A stretch of DNA of 64,000 nt, from assembly GCF_039929605.1 (NCBI RefSeq), contig NZ_JBDSQX010000155.1, positions 1 to 64,000 on the forward strand, read 5' to 3'. The notes below the pieces were generated by a model. That model was not told the DNA's origin and searched no databases. It worked only from the letters and a program-made list of their open reading frames with translations. This stretch comes from Pelomonas sp039929605 (GTDB lineage: Bacteria > Pseudomonadota > Gammaproteobacteria > Burkholderiales > Burkholderiaceae_C). Position 1 is the first letter of the stretch. Each line of letters starts with the position of its first letter. Shown here piece after piece: positions 1 through 7,356 of the stretch. A program made the position numbers and the translations under genes.

Positions 1-354
1 GTGCTGCTGGTGGAAGACAACGACCTCAATGCCTACATCGCGCGCTATGTGCTGGAGGCCGGCGGCTTTGAGGTCGAATGGGTGGTCAACGGCCAGCTGG
101 CCCTTGACGCCGCCGCCGCGCGCCGGCCCGACATCATCCTGATGGACCTGCGCATGCCGGTGCTCGACGGCTATGAGGCCACGCGCCGGCTCAAGGCCGA
201 CCCCGCGCTGTGCAGCGTGCCGGTGCTCGCGATGAGCGCCGAGGCCCTGCCGGACGAGATCACCCGCGCCTTGGCCGCCGGCTGCGCGGCCCACATCGGC
301 AAGCCCATCGACGTGACCACGCTGGCGGCGCAGGTCAGGGCCTGGGTGGAGTGA
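1..354 (+). CDS. Response-regulator receiver domain protein (5' end probably outside window)
   Basis: A stand-alone receiver of the DivK/CheY type with no output domain after it. The acidic pair Glu5-Asp6, the phospho-acceptor Asp49 in the ILMDLRMP strand and the conserved Lys101 in GKP are all visible. The open frame reaches base 1 with a GTG, and this family normally has a few more residues before LLVEDN, so the true start probably lies just outside the window. Such single-domain receivers usually take phosphate from a hybrid kinase; the partner is not visible here. The stop codon is followed within five bases by the GCCCCTCGCC end of a dispersed repeat. A similar single-domain receiver lies at the other end of the window. 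Confidence 0.85.
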   Translation: MLLVEDNDLNAYIARYVLEAGGFEVEWVVNGQLALDAAAARRPDIILMDLRMPVLDGYEATRRLKADPALCSVPVLAMSAEALPDEITRALAAGCAAHIGKPIDVTTLAAQVRAWVE

Positions 355-359
355 ATGAG

Positions 360-526
360 GCCCCTCGCCCGGCCGCGCGCCGCTGCTTTCGGGCCGAGCG
401 CCGGGCCGCTCCCAAGCCGGCCCGCCTTGGCGATGTGCTTGCGGCTCAACGCCGCAAGCATCGCCGTCCCCTTGGGGGACCGACTGGGCAAGCCCGCGTT
501 CAGCGCGGCGGGACCAGGCGAGGGGC
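360..526 (-). repeat. Dispersed structured repeat, copy A
   Basis: Near-identical to sequences at 13674-13810 and 31676-31876 and to the window end. It occupies the gap between two convergent genes. Three hairpins are visible: 402-424 (CGGGCCG/CGGCCCG), 437-459 (nine base pairs around TCAAC) and 466-480 (GTCCCC/GGGGAC). The right end, GGCGAGGGGC at 517-526, lies four bases from the stop of the minus-strand MaoC-like gene, which defines the strand given. The left end, 360-385, is a second, inverted match to the GCCCCTCGCCC terminus and abuts the plus-strand receiver gene, so both flanking stop codons carry the motif. Confidence 0.85.
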
Positions 527-529
527 GCT

Positions 530-1000
530 TCAGTCCTGGCTGGTCTTCACCAGCAGCGTGCCGCGGCCGATGACGCAGGGGTGGGCGTGGCGCACCATGG
601 CGCGGCCGTCGACGTGGAAGAGCCAGCCGCCCAGCGTGGCGTTCCACTCGACGCTGGCCACGTGCCAGTGCAGCACCAAATCCTGCTCGGCAAACACCGG
701 CGCCTTGAATGAGAAATTGAAGTTCAGGCACAGCAGCTCGCGCTCCTGGCCGTCGTCGCTGCGCGAGAAATGGCTGGCCGCGAGGCCGATCATCATGGCC
801 GTCGTCTGCTGGCCGCTGGCGATGATCTCGCCGTGGCGGGCGCGCTGAGCGGCCTGTACGTCGTAGTGAAGGGGATTGGTGTCGCCGGTCACGCGGGCAA
901 AGGTGGCGATGTCTTCCCGCGTGAAGCGCACGATGCGCTCGCAGGTTTCGCCAACGCGCACGAGGGGGGGTGATTCGATTTCGACGAGGGCGGTGTCCAT
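530..1000 (-). CDS. MaoC-like hotdog-fold dehydratase/thioesterase
   Basis: A 156-residue single hotdog-fold protein. The N-terminal FTREDIATFARVTGDTNPLH segment matches the MaoC/(R)-hydratase signature, in which Asp and His form the active site acting on acyl-CoA-like substrates; the substrate here is unknown. The ATG at 1000 is chosen over an in-frame one 30 bases upstream because GGAG lies about nine bases before it. The gene runs towards the plus-strand receiver gene, and its stop abuts repeat copy A. The thiolase operon upstream is on the same strand, but a 124-base gap makes co-transcription uncertain. Confidence 0.75.
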   Translation of the reverse strand: MDTALVEIESPPLVRVGETCERIVRFTREDIATFARVTGDTNPLHYDVQAAQRARHGEIIASGQQTTAMMIGLAASHFSRSDDGQERELLCLNFNFSFKAPVFAEQDLVLHWHVASVEWNATLGGWLFHVDGRAMVRHAHPCVIGRGTLLVKTSQD

Positions 1001-1124
1001 ACTGCTTTCTCCGAGGGAAGCGCCCTGCAATGGGGCATGTCAACGGCAGACCGGCTGCGCTCCCTATAGAGCTAGCAATCGGAGTGCCAATGCCCTGGAC
1101 GTTAGCTCACGTACTGCGACGTAA

Positions 1125-1790
1125 CTACCAATCCAGGCGCTGCCCGTCGTAGTTGAAGTAACCACCCGTGTCCGCTGGTTTCACGCTGGCCAGCACGGTG
1201 CGCATGCCGGCAACGCTGGTGCTCGCGTCGATGTCGGCGCCAGCGCCGCCCATGTCAGTGCGCACCCAGCCGGGGTGGAAGCTGATGACGGTGGCCTTGC
1301 CGGCAAGCGCGAGCGAGGCGTCCTTCATGACCGAGTTCACCGCCGCCTTGGACGCTGCATACAGCCAGGCGCGAGGTTCATTGCGCAAGCCGATGGAGCC
1401 CATGCGGGACGACATGATGGCGACGCGCGCGCCCGGCGCGAGGGCCTCGGCGACCTGCGGCAGCAGCCGCATGGGGCCCAGCACATTGGTGTGCATGACG
1501 GCGTCGAAGTCGGCCGCCGTGGGCGTGTCCATGCCCGAAGTCGCGGGGCCGTAGACGCCGGCGTTGATGACGACGACATCAAAGCGCTCGCCGTCGATCA
1601 GCCAAGCCAGGCCCGACACGCTGGCCGCATCGGCCACATCCAGCTTGAGTGCGCGGGCGCCATGCCCGCGCAGCCGCTCCAGCGCCGCGTCGTCCCGCGC
1701 CGTGGCGGTGATGCGCGCGCCGGCCGCGCGGTACTGGCGGACGAACTCGAAGCCGAGGCCGCGCGACGCGCCGATGATCAAGACGTTCAT
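1125..1790 (-). CDS. Short-chain dehydrogenase/reductase (SDR)
   Basis: A 221-residue Rossmann-fold oxidoreductase using NAD(P)H. The glycine-rich nucleotide motif GASRGLG is near residue 7, the NAG motif follows after strand 4, and the catalytic YAASK is near residue 145 with an upstream Ser in IMSSRMG. The short length and sequence resemble C-factor-like SDRs; the substrate cannot be read from the sequence. The start codon overlaps the stop of the upstream LysE-type gene as ATGA, so the two are probably translationally coupled. It is the last gene of the thiolase-LysE-SDR unit. Confidence 0.88.
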   Translation of the reverse strand: MNVLIIGASRGLGFEFVRQYRAAGARITATARDDAALERLRGHGARALKLDVADAASVSGLAWLIDGERFDVVVINAGVYGPATSGMDTPTAADFDAVMHTNVLGPMRLLPQVAEALAPGARVAIMSSRMGSIGLRNEPRAWLYAASKAAVNSVMKDASLALAGKATVISFHPGWVRTDMGGAGADIDASTSVAGMRTVLASVKPADTGGYFNYDGQRLDW

Positions 1791-2413
1791 GGTTTGGTCA
1801 ACGCCAATTTGGCGGCAAGCAGAGTGAAGAGGCCAGCGCCGCCGAGGTTGAGGCCGCGCCCCAGCCAGGGTTGCGGCTTGGCGCGGCGCAGCGGCGTGAC
1901 GAGGGCGATCAGCGCGAGCAGAAACAGCAGGCCCTGCACGATGAACCAGGCGCCCAGGAACAGGAAGGCCAGCGTCTTGTCGGGCGAGTCAGCCGCGATG
2001 AACTGCGGCAGCAGCGCGAGGAAGAACAGCGCCACCTTGGGGTTGAGCGCATTCGTGAAGAAGCCCTGGCGCGCCGTGCGCCACAGCGAGGTCGGTGCGG
2101 CCACCTCGGCGGCGACCGCAGGCTTCAGCCCGGCCCGCGCCATGCCCCAGGCCACGTAGAGCAGGTAGGCGGCGCCGACGTACTTGACGACGGCAAACGC
2201 CTCGGCCGACGTGGCCAGCAGCGCCGCCAGCCCGAAGGCCGCGGCCAGCGTGTGCAGCACGCAGCCAGCCATGATGCCGACCGCCGCCGCCACGCCCTGG
2301 CGCCAGCCGCCGCGCAACGTGCTGGCGACGGTGTAGGCCATGTCGACGCCGGGCGTGGCGTTGAGGACGAAGACGGTGGCCGCGAAAAGGGCCAGGTCGT
2401 GGGTGCCGAGCAT
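1787..2413 (-). CDS. LysE/RhtB family amino-acid exporter
   Basis: A polytopic inner-membrane protein of 208 residues with about six hydrophobic segments. The family motif is present near the N-terminus (ATPGVDMAYTVA). Members export amino acids or derivatives such as lysine, homoserine or threonine; the substrate is not predictable. The ATG at 2413 is preferred to a TTG immediately before it, and its A is shared with the stop of the thiolase gene (TGATG overlap). The other end overlaps the SDR gene as ATGA. The tight packing suggests one transcript with the thiolase. Confidence 0.88.
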   Translation of the reverse strand: MLGTHDLALFAATVFVLNATPGVDMAYTVASTLRGGWRQGVAAAVGIMAGCVLHTLAAAFGLAALLATSAEAFAVVKYVGAAYLLYVAWGMARAGLKPAVAAEVAAPTSLWRTARQGFFTNALNPKVALFFLALLPQFIAADSPDKTLAFLFLGAWFIVQGLLFLLALIALVTPLRRAKPQPWLGRGLNLGGAGLFTLLAAKLALTKP

Positions 2414-3591
2414 CAAAGCAGCTCCACCGCCATCGCCGTCGCCTCACCGCCGCCGATGCACAGCGCCGCCAGCCCCCGCTTCAAACCGCGTGCCTTCAGC
2501 GCGCCCAGCAGCGTGACGACGATGCGCGCGCCGCTGGCGCCGATGGGGTGGCCCAGCGCCACGGCGCCGCCGTTGACGTTGACGATCTCGTGCGGCAGCT
2601 TGAACTCGGCCATGGCCGCCATCGTGACGGCCGCAAACGCTTCATTCACTTCCCACAGGTCCACGTCAGACGCCTGCCAGCCGGCCTTGGCCAGCGCCTT
2701 GTTGATGGCGCCAACCGGGGCCGTCGTGAACCAGTCGGGCGCCTGCGCGTGCACCGAGTGGCTGACGATGCGGGCCAGCGGCGTCAGGCCGCGCGCCTTG
2801 GCCGTGCTCTCGCGCATCAGCACCAGCGCGGCGGCGCCGTCGGAGATGCTGGACGACGTGGCGGCCGTGATGGCGCCGTCCTTCTTGAAGGCGGGCTTGA
2901 GCGTGGGGATCTTGTCGAGCTTGGCCTTGAAGGGCTGCTCGTCGAACTTGATGACGGTGTCACCCTTCGGTGAGCTCAGCGTGACGGGCGCGATCTCCCA
3001 GTCGAACGCGCCGCTCTCGTTGGCGGCCTTGGCGCGCTGCGTGGACGCGATGGCGAACTGGTCCATCGCCTCGCGGCTGAAGCTGTACCGGGCCACGCAC
3101 TGCTCGGCAAAAACGCCCATGGCCTTGCCTCGTTCGTAGGCGTCTTCCAGGCCGTCGATGGCCATGTGGTCATACATCTGCGCCGCGCCGTACTTGACGC
3201 CCTTGCGCGCGAACATCAGGTGGGGCGCGTTGGTCATGCTCTCCATGCCCCCGGCGACGACGACCTCGGCCGAGCCGGCGGCCAGCATGTCGTGGCCGAA
3301 CATCATGGCGCGCATGCCGGAGCCACACATCTTGCTCAACGTCACGGCGCCGGCCGAATCGGGCAGGCCGGCCTTGCGCATGGCCTGGCGCGCGGGCGCC
3401 TGGCCCTGGCCAGCCATCAGGCAGTTGCCCATCAGCACTTCGTCGACGGCGTCGCCCGGCACGCCGGCGCGTTCGACGGCCGCTTTGATGGCGACAGCGC
3501 CCAGTTCCCAGCCGGCAAGGCCGGCGAAATCACCCAGCAGGCCGCCGATGGGGGTGCGGGCGGCGGACACGATGACGATGGCATCGGACAT
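2413..3591 (-). CDS. Acetyl-CoA C-acyltransferase (thiolase)
   Basis: A full-length 392-residue thiolase that condenses two acyl-CoAs or cleaves 3-ketoacyl-CoA. The nucleophilic Cys89 lies in KMCGSGMRA, the active-site His348 in NGGAVALGHPIGASG and the second Cys378 in LCIGGGEA. Length and motifs fit biosynthetic/degradative acetoacetyl-CoA thiolases (AtoB/PhaA type), but no phaB or ketoacid-transferase gene is adjacent, so pathway assignment is open. It is the first gene of an overlapping three-gene unit with a LysE-type exporter and an SDR, an unusual partnership whose purpose is not evident. Confidence 0.92.
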   Translation of the reverse strand: MSDAIVIVSAARTPIGGLLGDFAGLAGWELGAVAIKAAVERAGVPGDAVDEVLMGNCLMAGQGQAPARQAMRKAGLPDSAGAVTLSKMCGSGMRAMMFGHDMLAAGSAEVVVAGGMESMTNAPHLMFARKGVKYGAAQMYDHMAIDGLEDAYERGKAMGVFAEQCVARYSFSREAMDQFAIASTQRAKAANESGAFDWEIAPVTLSSPKGDTVIKFDEQPFKAKLDKIPTLKPAFKKDGAITAATSSSISDGAAALVLMRESTAKARGLTPLARIVSHSVHAQAPDWFTTAPVGAINKALAKAGWQASDVDLWEVNEAFAAVTMAAMAEFKLPHEIVNVNGGAVALGHPIGASGARIVVTLLGALKARGLKRGLAALCIGGGEATAMAVELL

Positions 3592-3893
3592 TTCAGGACT
3601 CCGTTTTGATGAACGAAGCCGTCATTCTCGCGCCGGCTCAGCGCAGCGCTGTCGGAGGGACGATGCCGCACCCGGCCGGGCGGACGTCCGTTCGGATCCG
3701 GCCGCCGAACGGCGGGTCGCTACGCGAAGGAAGGCCGGCGAGGCAGGCATGAAATACCGCTGGCGGGCCAGGCCGACACCGAGGGCGCACCTGCGAACCA
3801 GGCAACGCTGCGGCCCTCATTTGTGAGGAGGCCATCGAGCCCTTCCCTGCCTAACATCGACTGCACTGCAGTCAGCGGTCCGGGAGAACAGGC
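3592..3893. other. Gene-free divergent interval with inverted repeat
   Basis: This 302-base gap separates the minus-strand thiolase operon from a plus-strand membrane-protein gene, so it should hold both promoters. An eight-base perfect inverted repeat (CCGTTCGG at 3688-3695 and CCGAACGG at 3705-3712, nine-base loop) is visible, with no T-run, so it is not a typical terminator. A ribosome-binding GGGAGA lies just before the gene at 3894. I see no convincing short gene in it. Confidence 0.5.
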
Positions 3894-4790
3894 ATGCCTA
3901 AGAACACGTCAACACAAGGCGCCGGCTGGGGCGTCTACCTCGCCGGCGTCGGCGCCGCAGCCGCAACGACCTTCTTCGACCGGGTTCGCAACGGCGAAGT
4001 CTCGGCGCTGCGCAAGACTGGCATCGCGCTGCGCGAGATGATCGGCTCGAACGACTTCACAAGCGGCAATGCCAGCATGCTGGCGCTGTTGATCTTCTGC
4101 CTCGTCACGGCGCTGATGGTCTTCGTCTACAGCCCGCGCGAACAAAAGGAGGCCTTCGTGCTGGGGCTGGGCGTGCTGGCGGCCATGGGCATGGCCATCG
4201 CGCCGCCGGAACAGACCACGCTGCACGCGGCGCCGACGGCGCCACTGGCGCCCGTCCATGTGAGCGAGTTCAGCTGGATCTCCAGCGCACACGCGCAGCC
4301 CACGCCGGCTGCGGAACAGAGCCGCGCCGACGACCTGCGGACCGCCGGCATCTGGGTCTTCCTTGACGGGCCGCAGCGCCTACAGCCGCGCGAGACCCGC
4401 GTGCTCGTGTTCTCGCTGCGGACCCACGCCACTGTGTTGAACGCACCGGCGAGCCCGGCCTTCCAGTTATCGCTGCCGGCCGGCAGCTACCAGTTCGAGA
4501 TCAGTCATATTGGCTATCGCAGCACCGTTTTCAACCTGGACCTGAAGCCCGGTTCTCAGGCCATTCAGGTGCCAATGGAGGCGGTCAACATGGAGTTGCT
4601 GAACTTCTTCGGCCCGGCGAAGGGTAGGCCGAAGATCAAGGCCGACTGGGCTCAGAAACTCGACAACGCGGCACAGTCCTGCGCTGAATCGCATGACAGG
4701 GTGCAGGCCGCTGCGGCGCTGAAGGGCCTGGACAAGCGTTGGCTCAACAACCTGTCCGACGAAGCGCGGCGGACCCTCTGCCAAGCCTGA
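3894..4790 (+). CDS. Uncharacterised membrane-anchored protein with C-terminal beta domain
   Basis: 298 residues, function not recognised. Two hydrophobic segments at about 62-80 and 88-105 are followed by a Pro/Ala-rich linker. A region at about 145-235 (including the LPAGSYQFEISHIGYRST stretch) resembles PEGA/carboxypeptidase-regulatory-like beta domains, which often bind envelope components. The C-terminal 60 residues are helical, with two cysteines. The start is supported by GGGAGA seven bases upstream. It stands alone between divergent and convergent neighbours. A periplasmic envelope role is inferred from topology only. Confidence 0.6.
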   Translation: MPKNTSTQGAGWGVYLAGVGAAAATTFFDRVRNGEVSALRKTGIALREMIGSNDFTSGNASMLALLIFCLVTALMVFVYSPREQKEAFVLGLGVLAAMGMAIAPPEQTTLHAAPTAPLAPVHVSEFSWISSAHAQPTPAAEQSRADDLRTAGIWVFLDGPQRLQPRETRVLVFSLRTHATVLNAPASPAFQLSLPAGSYQFEISHIGYRSTVFNLDLKPGSQAIQVPMEAVNMELLNFFGPAKGRPKIKADWAQKLDNAAQSCAESHDRVQAAAALKGLDKRWLNNLSDEARRTLCQA

Positions 4791-4815
4791 TCCAGCAGGC
4801 GTGACCGCCTGCGGC

Positions 4816-5661
4816 TCACTGCCACAACCGGTAAGCCCAGAAGGCCTCTTCCGCCTGGATGCGGCGGCGCAGGTCCTCGGGGCTGAAGCCGGTGAGGCGG
4901 CGGGTCTCGCGGCACAAGTGGGACTGGTCGGCGTAGTCGTTGTCGGCAGCGATGTCGGCCCAGTTCACGGCGCCGGCGCCCTCGGCTGCGGCCACTGAGT
5001 AGAAGGCGCTCTCGGCGCGTGACACGGCGCGGAGTTCGCGCAGCGGCAACCCCGCCCAGGCCTTGATGCGGCGCTCCAGCTGGCGCAAGCTGCGGCCGGT
5101 GGCGCTGGTGGCCGCGCGCACGGCCAGCGCCTCGGTCCAGGCGGCGTAGCGGTGGCCCGGCTGCTGGGCGCCCAGCGCCTGCCAGCGCGGCAGCAGGAAG
5201 GCTTCGAGCAGCCGCAGCCGCGCGGCGTCGTCAGGCGCGGCGGACATGGCCTCGGCCCAGTCGCACCAGTCGGCGGGCAGCGCCTCGCGCACATCGACGA
5301 CGCGGTTGACGTGGCGGTCCAGCGCGATACCGGTCAGCGCAGTGAACGCGTCAGGCAGCATCAGCAGCTTGAAGGCCCACATCTCGCCGGGGTTGCGCGT
5401 GTGGGTGGGCAGCGTGAAAGGCCCGCCGAACAGCGCCGGCACGTGGCGGCGTTCGGGCGGCGGCACCGAGAAGCCCGGCGTGGCCAGCCATTCGCTGCTG
5501 CCCTCGGCCCACCAGAACAGCTGCACCAGCGGCGTGGCGGGGAAGTAGTTCTCGCGCTCAACGGCGCTCAAGCCTCGGCCGCGCGTGTCGCGCAGCATGA
5601 CGCCGCGCACGCAGCCGGCCAGGGTCAGCGGCGGCAGCCAGAGGCGGGTTGCGGCATCCAT
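4816..5661 (-). CDS. AraC-family transcriptional regulator
   Basis: A 281-residue protein with an N-terminal sensing region and a C-terminal double helix-turn-helix at about 185-275, ending in NDYADQSHLCRETRRLTGFS, the conserved second-helix signature of AraC/XylS proteins. It is transcribed divergently from the cytochrome P450 gene, so regulation of that gene is a reasonable inference. The ATG at 5661 was chosen; an in-frame TTG at 5727 would overlap the P450 start. Neither start has a strong ribosome-binding site. The effector is unknown. Confidence 0.85.
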   Translation of the reverse strand: MDAATRLWLPPLTLAGCVRGVMLRDTRGRGLSAVERENYFPATPLVQLFWWAEGSSEWLATPGFSVPPPERRHVPALFGGPFTLPTHTRNPGEMWAFKLLMLPDAFTALTGIALDRHVNRVVDVREALPADWCDWAEAMSAAPDDAARLRLLEAFLLPRWQALGAQQPGHRYAAWTEALAVRAATSATGRSLRQLERRIKAWAGLPLRELRAVSRAESAFYSVAAAEGAGAVNWADIAADNDYADQSHLCRETRRLTGFSPEDLRRRIQAEEAFWAYRLWQ

Positions 5662-5720
5662 GAGTTCAGTGTCGCATTCGTTCAAGACCCGTTGCCCCCT
5701 TGAAGCGCAGCATCCGCCCC

Positions 5721-7070
5721 ATGACAAGCCTGACCTGGAACGACCTCCCGAGCCACCCCGTCCGCTGGTGGGGCTTCCCCGTGCTGATGGCCATGCGGCG
5801 CGACTATCTCGCCGTGATCTCCGCGCAGCGCCCGCTCGGCGACCTGGTGGCCCAGACCATCCTGGGCGAGCGCGGCGTGGACGTGTTCGACCCCGAACTG
5901 CTGCGCGCCATCATGGTGGACCACGCCGACGCGCTGGTGCGCTGGCAGCGCGGGCCCGAGGTGTTCGCCGAGCTGATGGGCCAGTCGGTGCTCGTCACCG
6001 AAGGTGCCACCTGGCAGCGCCAACGCCGCATGCTGATGCCGGCCTTCACACCCAAGCGCGTGGCCGGCTACGCGGCGCTGATGACCGAGGCCGCCGTGCA
6101 GGGGCTGGACGCCGTTCGCCCGGGCGAGGTGGCGATGGACGCCCTCTTCAGCCACCTGACCATGGACGTCATCTCGCGCACGCTGTTCAGCACGCCCATC
6201 GGCGGCGACACGGGCGCGGCGGCCGAGGCGGTGCAGGTGCTCAGCGAGACGGCGCTGGCCGAGATGTTCTGGCCGGTCACGCTGCCCAACTGGCTGCCCC
6301 TGCCCGGCAAGGCCGCCAAGCGCCGCGCGGCGCGGCTGATCCACGGCCTGCTGGGCCGGCACATCGCCGCCCGACGGGCCAGCGGCGCCGTCAAGGAGGA
6401 CCTGCTGGGCAGGCTGATGCTGCTGCGCGATGACGCCACCGGCGAGGCGCTGTCGCCGCAGGAGGTGTACGACCAGTGCATGGTCAGCTTCCAGGCCGGT
6501 CACGAGACCAGCGCGACGGCGCTGCTGTGGTGGAGCTGGCTGCTGGCCGCCCACCCCAAGGCCCAGGCCCGGGTGCGCGCCGAGGTGGACGAGGTGCTCG
6601 CCGGCCGCGTGCCCACGCCTGAGGACGCCAGCGCCCTGCCCTGGCTGGCGGCCACGCTGAAGGAGGCCATGCGGCTGTACCCGCCGGTCGCTGCCTTGAT
6701 GACGCGACGGCTGACGCGCGACATCACCGTTGGCGGCGTGAAGCTGCCGGCCCGCACCCTCGTGCGCGTGACACCCTGGCTGCTGCACCGCGACCCACGC
6801 TGGTGGCCGGACGCACTCGCCTTCAAGCCCGAGCGCTTCCTGCCCGGCGCACCGGACGAGATCCCGCGCGGCGCCTACATCCCCTTCGGCATTGGCCCGC
6901 GCGTCTGCCTGGGCCAGCATTTCGCGGTGTTGGAGATGACGCTGATCGCGGCCTTGCTGCTGCAGCGCTTCGAGCTGGCACCCGTCGGCACCGAGGCGCC
7001 CAAGCCGCGCATGGCCGTCACGCTGCGGCCCGACGGCGGGCTGACGCTGCGGCTGACGAAACGGGATTAG
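5721..7070 (+). CDS. Cytochrome P450 monooxygenase
   Basis: A haem-thiolate monooxygenase of 449 residues. The family hallmarks are all visible: I-helix AGHETS, K-helix ExxR in LKEAMRLYPP, and the haem loop FGIGPRVCLG with the cysteine ligand at residue 396. No membrane anchor is evident, so it should be cytosolic and need separate electron-transfer partners, which are absent nearby. ATG 5721 is chosen over an in-frame TTG at 5700. The divergent AraC-type gene probably controls it. The sequence resembles bacterial CYP4/CYP102-like fatty-acid or terpene hydroxylases, but the substrate is not determinable. Confidence 0.93.
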   Translation: MTSLTWNDLPSHPVRWWGFPVLMAMRRDYLAVISAQRPLGDLVAQTILGERGVDVFDPELLRAIMVDHADALVRWQRGPEVFAELMGQSVLVTEGATWQRQRRMLMPAFTPKRVAGYAALMTEAAVQGLDAVRPGEVAMDALFSHLTMDVISRTLFSTPIGGDTGAAAEAVQVLSETALAEMFWPVTLPNWLPLPGKAAKRRAARLIHGLLGRHIAARRASGAVKEDLLGRLMLLRDDATGEALSPQEVYDQCMVSFQAGHETSATALLWWSWLLAAHPKAQARVRAEVDEVLAGRVPTPEDASALPWLAATLKEAMRLYPPVAALMTRRLTRDITVGGVKLPARTLVRVTPWLLHRDPRWWPDALAFKPERFLPGAPDEIPRGAYIPFGIGPRVCLGQHFAVLEMTLIAALLLQRFELAPVGTEAPKPRMAVTLRPDGGLTLRLTKRD

Positions 7071-7312
7071 CGATAAAACGCTTCGACCGCGCCCTTGAGT
7101 TTGATGCACAGCGGCCGGCCCTTGCGGTCCAGCGTCTTGCCGGCGGGCACCTTGACCCAGCCTTCGCTGATGCAGTATTCCTCCACGTCCTGGCGGTCCT
7201 TGCCGTTGAAGCGGATGCCGATGTCGTGCTCGAAGACGGCGGCGACGTGGTGGGGGCTGCGCGGGTCGACGCTGAGGTGATCGGGCAGTTCGGGGCGGGT
7301 GACGTCGGACAT
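7067..7312 (-). CDS. DUF3297 family small protein
   Basis: An 81-residue cytosolic protein whose LSVDPRSPHH and FNGKDRQDVEEYCISEGW blocks match DUF3297, a conserved proteobacterial family of unknown function. The ATG at 7312 is chosen because the family normally begins with MSD-x-LPD; an in-frame start 48 bases upstream adds unrelated sequence. Its stop overlaps the end of the convergent P450 gene by four bases. Confidence 0.85.
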   Translation of the reverse strand: MSDVTRPELPDHLSVDPRSPHHVAAVFEHDIGIRFNGKDRQDVEEYCISEGWVKVPAGKTLDRKGRPLCIKLKGAVEAFYR

Positions 7313-7356
7313 GGAGCTGGGCGGCAATGGAGCGAGGCCGGCATTGTCGCCGCCCC

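Noticed and set aside
360..526. Ordinary rho-independent terminator
   Set aside because: Hairpins are present but without T-runs, and the same extended sequence recurs at distant sites, so it is treated as a repeat family.
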